NCBI RefSeq assembly: GCF_011440375.1
Contig: NZ_JAAOIR010000005.1
Coordinates: 62,001 to 126,000, forward strand
DNA length: 64,000 nucleotides
From: Halorubellus sp. JP-L1
GTDB taxonomy: Archaea > Halobacteriota > Halobacteria > Halobacteriales > Natrialbaceae
Direction: 5' to 3'
Of the stretch, positions 59,188-64,000 are shown piece after piece. Each line of letters begins with the position of its first letter. The first letter of the stretch is position 1. The notes under the pieces are model-generated. The model saw only the letters and a list, made by a program, of their open reading frames with translations, was not told where the DNA came from and ran no database searches. A program made the position numbers and the translations under genes.

Positions 59188-59272
59188 CCCGTCGATTCGC
59201 TGGACGTCACCATCCGCAAGTTCACGTAGCCCGTCGATTCGCTGGACGCACTCGTCCGCGAGTTCGCCTGAC
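59161..59272. repeat. 42-bp tandem repeat of the polD1 3' end including the stop codon
   Basis: The last eight codons of polD1 and its TAG recur twice: copies begin at 59161, 59203 and 59245 (period 42 = 14 codons). All copies keep the reading frame, with stops TAG at 59185, TAG at 59227 and TGA at 59269. The second copy encodes PVDSLDVTIRKFT, the third the diverged PVDSLDALVREFA. Confidence 0.92.
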
Positions 59273-59284
59273 GAATCACTCCGT

Positions 59285-59779
59285 TCAGGCCGGTGAAAGC
59301 CGATAGCGGACGGTCTGCTGGCCGTCGAACCGCGGGCCGGCGCCGTCGCTCTCGAACCCGGCGCGTTCGGCGGCGGTCGCGACGTCGCCCTCGTCGTCGG
59401 TCACGAGCAGTTCCACGCGCATCCCCTCGGTCTCCGCGAACCGGACCGGTTCGGCGAGCAGGCGCTCGCACGCTTCCGGGGTCCCGTCGATCTGGGTGAC
59501 GTGCACGACGTCGTTCCGGACGTCGAAGCTCACGAACCCGACGACGTCGTCCGAGTTCACGTCGTTGCCGTCGGCAGTGGGGTCCGTCGCGTCCGGGTTC
59601 TCGTCCGTCGCGCCGGGACTCTCGGCTGTCGCGGCCGGGTCCTTGTGCGTCGCCTCCGCGTCGCGTTCGGCGACCCGGACGGTCCGGTCGTGAACGATGT
59701 TCCGCATGACGTCCGCCGGGGCGTCGGCGATGGCTGCCATCGCTTCGGCGTCCGCTTCGACCGCGTCGCGTACTCGCAT
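59285..59779 (-). CDS. GNAT-like N-acetyltransferase
   Basis: This is a 164-residue protein. It starts MRVRDAVEADAEAMAAIADAPADVMRNIVHDRTVRVAE, the first strand and helices of the GNAT fold, then DVVGFVSFDVRNDVVHVTQIDGTPEACERLLAEPVRFAETEGMRVELLV and GFESDGAGPRFDGQQTVRYRL. An acidic disordered insert (about 45-75, KDPAATAESPGATDENPDATD) splits the domain. Acetyl-CoA-dependent modification is inferred; the motif A glycines are weak. GTG or ATG one codon upstream is possible. Confidence 0.72.
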   Translation of the reverse strand: MRVRDAVEADAEAMAAIADAPADVMRNIVHDRTVRVAERDAEATHKDPAATAESPGATDENPDATDPTADGNDVNSDDVVGFVSFDVRNDVVHVTQIDGTPEACERLLAEPVRFAETEGMRVELLVTDDEGDVATAAERAGFESDGAGPRFDGQQTVRYRLSPA

Positions 59780-59968
59780 CATCGGGTGCTAACGAACCCC
59801 ACGACCATAACTCCCCGCGCCCGCGTCGTCGACGGGTCCCGATCGGTGGCGTATCGGAGACCGGCAGTTCTTTCCCCGGAGGACAGGAGTTATCTCGCGG
59901 CGCGGGGTAGGGTGGATCATGACTCTTCGATACGCCGTGCTGACGGGCGACCGCTGCGAGGTGACCGG

Positions 59969-61147
59969 ATGCGCGTAGTCGCGAAGTTCGGCGGGACGAG
60001 CCTCGGGAGCGGCGACCGCATCAACCGGGCCGCGGACTCCATCGCGGCGGCGGTCCGCGAAGGCCACGAAATCGCGGTCGTCGCGAGCGCGATGGGGAAC
60101 ACGACCGACGAGCTCTTAGAGGAGATCCAGTTCGACGTGGACGAGCTCGACCGGGCGGAGATCGTGTCGATGGGCGAGCGGACGTCCGTGCGGATGCTGA
60201 AGGCCGCGCTCGCGTCGCGCGGCGTCGAAGCGAAGTTCTACGAACCGGGCGTCGACGACTGGCCGGTCGTGACGAACGCCTCGGGCGAGGTCGACGTGGA
60301 GGCGACGACCGAGCGCGCGGCCGCGGTCGCGGCGGACCTCGACGCCGTCGTCCCGGTCATCACGGGGTTCCTCGCGGAGGGCCCTGACGGCACCGTCACC
60401 ACGCTCGGGCGCGGCGGGAGCGACACGACCGCGGTGATGCTCGGGAAGTACATGGATGCGGACGAGGTCGTCATCGTCACCGACGTCGAGGGCGTCATGA
60501 CGGGCGACCCGCACGTCGTCGAGGGCGCGCGGAACGTCGGCCAGATCTCCGTCGACGAACTCCGGAACCTCTCCTTCCGGGGGGCCGAAGTCGTCGCACC
60601 GTCCGCGCTCTCGTACAAGGAGGACGACCTGGACGTCCGCGTCGTCCACTACCAGCACGGCGACCTGCTCGCGGGCGGGACGCGCGTCACCGGGAAGTTC
60701 CAGAACCTCGTGGACATGCGCGAGACCCCGCTGGCGTGCCTCACAGTCGCCGGACGCGCGATCCGGAACCAGACGGGCGTGTTCAGCACGCTCAGCAAGT
60801 CCCTCTCGGATTCCGGCGTCAACGTCGACGCGGTGTCCTCGGGGATGGACTCCGTGACGTTCTACGTCGACGAAGTCGAGGCCGAGCGCGCGGAGAACAT
60901 CCTGCACCGCGAGGTCGTCGACGAAGAGCACCTCTCCTCGGTCACCGTCGACGACGACGTCGCGGTCGTCCGCGTCACCGGCGGCGAACTCCCGAACCAG
61001 CCGGGCGTCATGGCGGCGATCGTGAACCCGCTCGCGGACGCGAACATCAACATCCACGACGTCATGACGTCGGCGACGAGCGTCGCCATCTTCGTCGCGT
61101 GGGACGACCGCGAGGAGACGCTCGAACTCGTCCAGGACCGGTACTGA
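59969..61147 (+). CDS. lysC: Aspartate kinase
   Basis: The product has 392 residues. It starts MRVVAKFGGTSLGSGDRINRAAD (KFGGTS motif) and has VSMGERTSVRMLKAALASRG, VITGFLAEGPDGTVTTLGRGGSDTTAVMLGKYMDADEVVIVTDVEGVMTGDP and FRGAEVVAPSAL. Two ACT domains follow (about 255-392: VAGRAIRNQTGVFSTLSKSLSDSGVNVDAVSSG and VTGGELPNQPGVMAAIVNPLADANINI), expected to bind feedback amino acids. It phosphorylates aspartate for threonine, methionine and lysine synthesis. The start matches the family. Confidence 0.96.
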   Translation: MRVVAKFGGTSLGSGDRINRAADSIAAAVREGHEIAVVASAMGNTTDELLEEIQFDVDELDRAEIVSMGERTSVRMLKAALASRGVEAKFYEPGVDDWPVVTNASGEVDVEATTERAAAVAADLDAVVPVITGFLAEGPDGTVTTLGRGGSDTTAVMLGKYMDADEVVIVTDVEGVMTGDPHVVEGARNVGQISVDELRNLSFRGAEVVAPSALSYKEDDLDVRVVHYQHGDLLAGGTRVTGKFQNLVDMRETPLACLTVAGRAIRNQTGVFSTLSKSLSDSGVNVDAVSSGMDSVTFYVDEVEAERAENILHREVVDEEHLSSVTVDDDVAVVRVTGGELPNQPGVMAAIVNPLADANINIHDVMTSATSVAIFVAWDDREETLELVQDRY

Positions 61148-61539
61148 CCATCTTTTTCCCGCTCGGGTGTCCTCGCTCGCTCCGCTCGCTGCGGACACCG
61201 CTCGCGGCAAAAACATGGGTGAAAAAGGCCGGACGACTCGCTCCCTGCGGTCGCTCGCGTCCGGTGAACCGCCTCGCTCGCAGTCGCTCGCTCGGCGGAC
61301 GCACTGGCGTTCGGCCGTTCACGCGAAAGCTCTCCCCTCAACGAGCGAGCGGGGCGATTGCCCCCGAGCGAAGTAGGGGAGGTAGTTTACCCGGCTTTAC
61401 AAATGCTGATTTCCGGCGTGTCCAGATCTCGATCCAATCCTGGACGCTCGTCTCGATGAAAGAACTGTTAGGTACGTCTGCGTATTGGTCAAACCTCGAC
61501 AAGAAGAAGGCTTATTTTATTACCACATTACCACTCTGT
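61148..61539. other. Intergenic region with a composition change
   Basis: The first half (61148-61380) is very GC-rich with CGCTCGCTCCGCTCG-type inverted motifs but no gene. From about 61385 the sequence becomes AT-rich (TTTACCCGGCTTTACAAATG, TTATTTTATTACCACATTACC), and a TATA-like TTATTTTAT lies 20-28 bp before the start of the lipoprotein gene. Confidence 0.55.
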
Positions 61540-61935
61540 ATGAATGTTCCCTCCACTCTATCTCGCCGTGACGCACTCCGCATTGGTGCAGTCATCATTA
61601 CAACGGCAACAGCTGGCTGTGGCTCCTCTCCAAAATCGGATTCCACTGGACTCGTTCTCCACAGTGCGCTTGATGTCGAGACACGGGTAATGGTAACTGT
61701 AACTAACGCTGATCGGGACGAACCAATCCTTAATTCAGAGATTGCGACTGTTTCTGGTGGAGATCAAGTAGTTGTGAGTGACGACATCCCCCGACAGAAC
61801 GGTCATGTAGTCACCGTATCTGTAGATATTGACAATCAGCCCTCTAATCAGTTAGAGTGGGAGCAAGTCAGTGAACCACTTCATGTCGTTATTCACCGGG
61901 GTGACATTGTATTTACTGTTGAACCGCCGGGTTAG
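61540..61935 (+). CDS. Orphan Tat lipoprotein with atypical low-GC composition
   Basis: The product has 131 residues. The signal MNVPSTLSRRDALRIGAVII has a twin-arginine motif (SRRDALRIG) and a lipobox TATAGCGS with Cys27. The mature part (VETRVMVTVTNADRDEPILNSEIATVSGGDQVVVSDDIPRQNGHVVTVSVDID) looks like one beta-sandwich domain. Its codons use A/T in third position far more often than neighbours (AATTCAGAG, GTTGTGAGTG), and its protein is less acidic. It is probably horizontally acquired. It is a family of unknown function. Confidence 0.72.
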   Translation: MNVPSTLSRRDALRIGAVIITTATAGCGSSPKSDSTGLVLHSALDVETRVMVTVTNADRDEPILNSEIATVSGGDQVVVSDDIPRQNGHVVTVSVDIDNQPSNQLEWEQVSEPLHVVIHRGDIVFTVEPPG

Positions 61936-62619
61936 CGACTACCAGTCCAGCCTGTACTGAGCGATTCGTGAGTCCCCTGTCTCTACAAGTCATTGACGAG
62001 GTGAAATACGTTCCCTGGCGCTTTGATCTCCCCCGTTCGCTCGACCCGCCGCGACCGCACCGCAGCCACCCCTCCCCAGCCGACTCGCTCGCCGACTCCC
62101 TCCGGTCGTCGCCTCGTTCCTCCAGCGTGAGACCAAGCTCTCACTGGCTCCCGTTCGCTTCACTCGCGGGAACCTCGCGCAGTATCGACGCAGTCGCGCT
62201 CCCCTCGGCTCGCGGCCTTCGGCCGCTCGCCACCGAGGCGACGGAGTCGCCTCGCTTCGCTCGCGCGACTGCGACACCGCGCGCCAGTCGGAGCTCTCGT
62301 GTTCGATTGGAACACGCTCTCACGCTCGATTCGACCGCTAATTTCGGCCGCGAGCAGCGCGCGCAGTTCCGCGTGCGTTGCGAGCAGGGGGAGGGTAGGC
62401 GCGGTGCGGTCGCGGTGGCAGAGTCGTCATGGGGGCAGTGCGGTCACGGTGGCAGAGTTGTCGCGGTGGCAGTGCGGTCGCGGGCGAGGGATGCCGGCGT
62501 CGCGATGGGTCGTCTGTCCCGACGCCCGGTTCCAGTATCAGGCACTCGCGTACAGTAGTGTGCGTCGTCGGTCACGTGCCGTCAACAATCTTGTTCGGGG
62601 TTCCGGCCCTCTCTAGGGT
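61936..62619. other. Intergenic region between the lipoprotein and tnaA
   Basis: Here 684 bp have no gene I can support. The part 62030-62300 is GC-rich with repeated TCGCTCGC-like motifs. At 62399-62482 a degenerate repeat of GGTGCGGTCGCGGTGGCAGAG units occurs (about four copies of 17-26 bp). The tnaA promoter probably lies in the AT-richer CAACAATCTTGTTCGG stretch near 62583. Confidence 0.5.
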
Positions 62620-63963
62620 ATGGTCAGGTACAAGTCGAAGATGGTCGAGCGCATTCACTTGCCGGCGCGCGAGGAACGAGAGCGGAACCTCGCGGACGCG
62701 GGCTACAACGTCTTCAATCTGGACGCGCGCGACGTCTTCGTCGACCTCCTCACGGACTCGGGAACGGGAACGATGACGGACTCGCAGTGGGCGGCGCTGA
62801 TGCGCGGCGACGAGGCGTACGCGGGCAGTCGGAGCTTCGAGGAACTCGAATCCGCGGTCGCGGACGTCATGGGGTTCGAGCACGTCGTCCCCGCGCACCA
62901 GGGTCGCGGGGCGGAGAACGTCCTCTACTCGGCGCTGCTCGACTCTGGCGACGTCGCGCTGAACAACACGCACTTCGACACGACGCGAGCGCACGTCGCG
63001 AACCAGGGCGCGGACGCCGTCGACTGTCCGGTCGACGAAGCGCACGACCCGGACGCCGACGCCGACTTCAAGGGGAACTTTTCCGTCGAGAAGGCCCGCG
63101 AGTACGTCGACGAGCACGGCGCGGATTCGGTACCCGTCGTCATCCTCACGATCACGAACAACTCCGCGGCCGGCCAGCCCGTCAGCGTCGAGAACACGCG
63201 CCGAGCAGCCAACTTCGCCGACGAGATCGACGCGACGTTCGTCCTGGACGCGTGCCGGTTCGCGGAGAACGCGTACTTCGTCACCGAACGCGAGGACGAG
63301 TACGCCGACGCGACGGTTGCCGCGGTCGCGCGCGAACAGCTGAGCTACGCCGACGCGATCGTGATGAGCGGGAAGAAGGACGGCCTCGTGAACATCGGCG
63401 GGTTCGTCGCGACCGACGACGACGCGCTCTACGAGCAGACGAAACAGCTCGGGATCCTCTACGAGGGCTTCCCGACGTACGGCGGAATGGCGGGCCGCGA
63501 CGTCGCCGCGATGGCAGTCGGCCTCCGGGAGGCGGTCGAACCCGGATACACCGAGGACCGCGTCGGGCAGGTGCAGGCGCTCGGCGAGGCACTCGCCGCG
63601 CGCGGCATCCCCGTCTTCGAACCGATCGGGGGGCACGCCGTCTACCTCGAGGCGAACGCGTTCCTCCCGCACCTCGACCGCGAGGAATTCCCCGGCCAGT
63701 CGCTCGTCTGCGAGCTCTACCGCGAGGGCGGCGTGCGCGCGGTCGAACTCGGCGAGCTCGCGTTCCCCGCCGCCGACCGACCCGAACTCGTCCGTATGGC
63801 CGTCCCCCGACGCACCTACCACCGGGAGCACGTGGAGCACGTCGTCGACACCGTCGCCGCCGTCCACGACCGCCGCGACGACGTGACGGGCCTCGAGATC
63901 GTCGACGAACCCGAAATGGCGGAGATACGCCACTTCACCGCCGAACTCCAGCCCGTCGAGTGA
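62620..63963 (+). CDS. tnaA: Tryptophanase
   Basis: This 447-residue PLP lyase splits L-tryptophan to indole, pyruvate and ammonia. Visible features are YNVFNLDARDVFVDLLTDSGTGTMTDSQWAALMRGDEAYAGS (the beta-eliminating lyase N-terminus), PAHQGRGAENVLYSALL, VLDACRFAENAYFV and the Schiff-base lysine in VMSGKKDGLVNIGG (Lys253, by analogy to the second Lys of the bacterial SAKKD). The context YGGMAGRDVAAMAVGL is also typical. It could act as a tyrosine phenol-lyase, but the sequence and its position near this origin in Haloferax favour tryptophanase. Confidence 0.93.
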   Translation: MVRYKSKMVERIHLPAREERERNLADAGYNVFNLDARDVFVDLLTDSGTGTMTDSQWAALMRGDEAYAGSRSFEELESAVADVMGFEHVVPAHQGRGAENVLYSALLDSGDVALNNTHFDTTRAHVANQGADAVDCPVDEAHDPDADADFKGNFSVEKAREYVDEHGADSVPVVILTITNNSAAGQPVSVENTRRAANFADEIDATFVLDACRFAENAYFVTEREDEYADATVAAVAREQLSYADAIVMSGKKDGLVNIGGFVATDDDALYEQTKQLGILYEGFPTYGGMAGRDVAAMAVGLREAVEPGYTEDRVGQVQALGEALAARGIPVFEPIGGHAVYLEANAFLPHLDREEFPGQSLVCELYREGGVRAVELGELAFPAADRPELVRMAVPRRTYHREHVEHVVDTVAAVHDRRDDVTGLEIVDEPEMAEIRHFTAELQPVE

Positions 63964-64000
63964 CCGAACCACGCGAGATGGCTCGGTGGCATCACTCGCC

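Noticed and set aside
61148-61400. Insertion-sequence or tRNA remnant next to the AT-rich patch
   Set aside because: The GC-rich CGCTCGCTCCGCTCG motifs recur elsewhere in haloarchaeal DNA. I found no transposase fragment, no cloverleaf and no flanking direct repeat.

Overview
The window is a very GC-rich piece of a haloarchaeal main chromosome (class Halobacteria). The proteins are strongly acidic (runs of Asp/Glu, few Lys). Twin-arginine signals outnumber Sec signals, promoters carry TATA boxes about 25-30 bp before start codons (leaderless transcripts), and the information-processing genes are archaeal (radA, PCNA, Orc1/Cdc6, the small subunit of DNA polymerase D). I cannot assign a genus.

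The most important landmark is a replication origin at about 52.3-54.5 kb. It is a 2.2 kb gene-free stretch with two near-perfect inverted origin recognition boxes (ORBs) flanking an AT-rich segment with a 26-bp hairpin. A third ORB lies against the start codon of orc1. On the left is the origin-associated operon oapA-oapB-oapC; on the right are orc1, a Sec11-type signal peptidase, polD1, lysC and tnaA. From memory this matches the order around the major origin of Haloferax volcanii. Further ORB-like boxes lie outside the intergenic origin, including an inverted pair inside the polD1 coding sequence.

Layout. 0-3.5 kb: an epimerase-like gene with a membrane partner, and small conserved haloarchaeal genes. 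3.8-7.8 kb: a TPR protein, DUF424, DJ-1/PfpI, a wHTH/membrane pair and a Tat lipoprotein. 7.9-11.1 kb: a 1068-residue HEAT-repeat protein. 11.4-17.4 kb: Fe-S assembly (sufS, sufU) surrounding an HD hydrolase and two tandem exported beta-propeller paralogues. 17.5-30.6 kb: housekeeping genes (alpha/beta hydrolase, radA, pspAB-like, a glutaryl-CoA dehydrogenase-like enzyme, pcn, an MFS transporter) and a candidate halocin (C8-like) precursor at 23.7-24.6 kb. 30.7-43.1 kb: a peroxiredoxin, then a catabolic block with a complete Liv-type ABC importer, ketosynthase-III-like enzyme, HTH regulator, AMP-forming acyl-CoA ligase, hydrolase and MaoC hydratase, which together look like uptake and CoA activation of a carboxylic substrate. 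43.3-49.8 kb: membrane proteins, a methyltransferase, a MazG-like pyrophosphohydrolase and a MATE exporter. 49.9-64 kb: the origin region and its flank, interrupted at 61.4-62 kb by an AT-richer patch carrying an orphan lipoprotein.

A second theme is short tandem duplication directly after stop codons. At least five genes have their 3' ends, sometimes including the stop codon, copied downstream, and several intergenic spaces carry other 16-42 bp tandem repeats. I found no tRNA, rRNA, CRISPR array, transposase or prophage gene.
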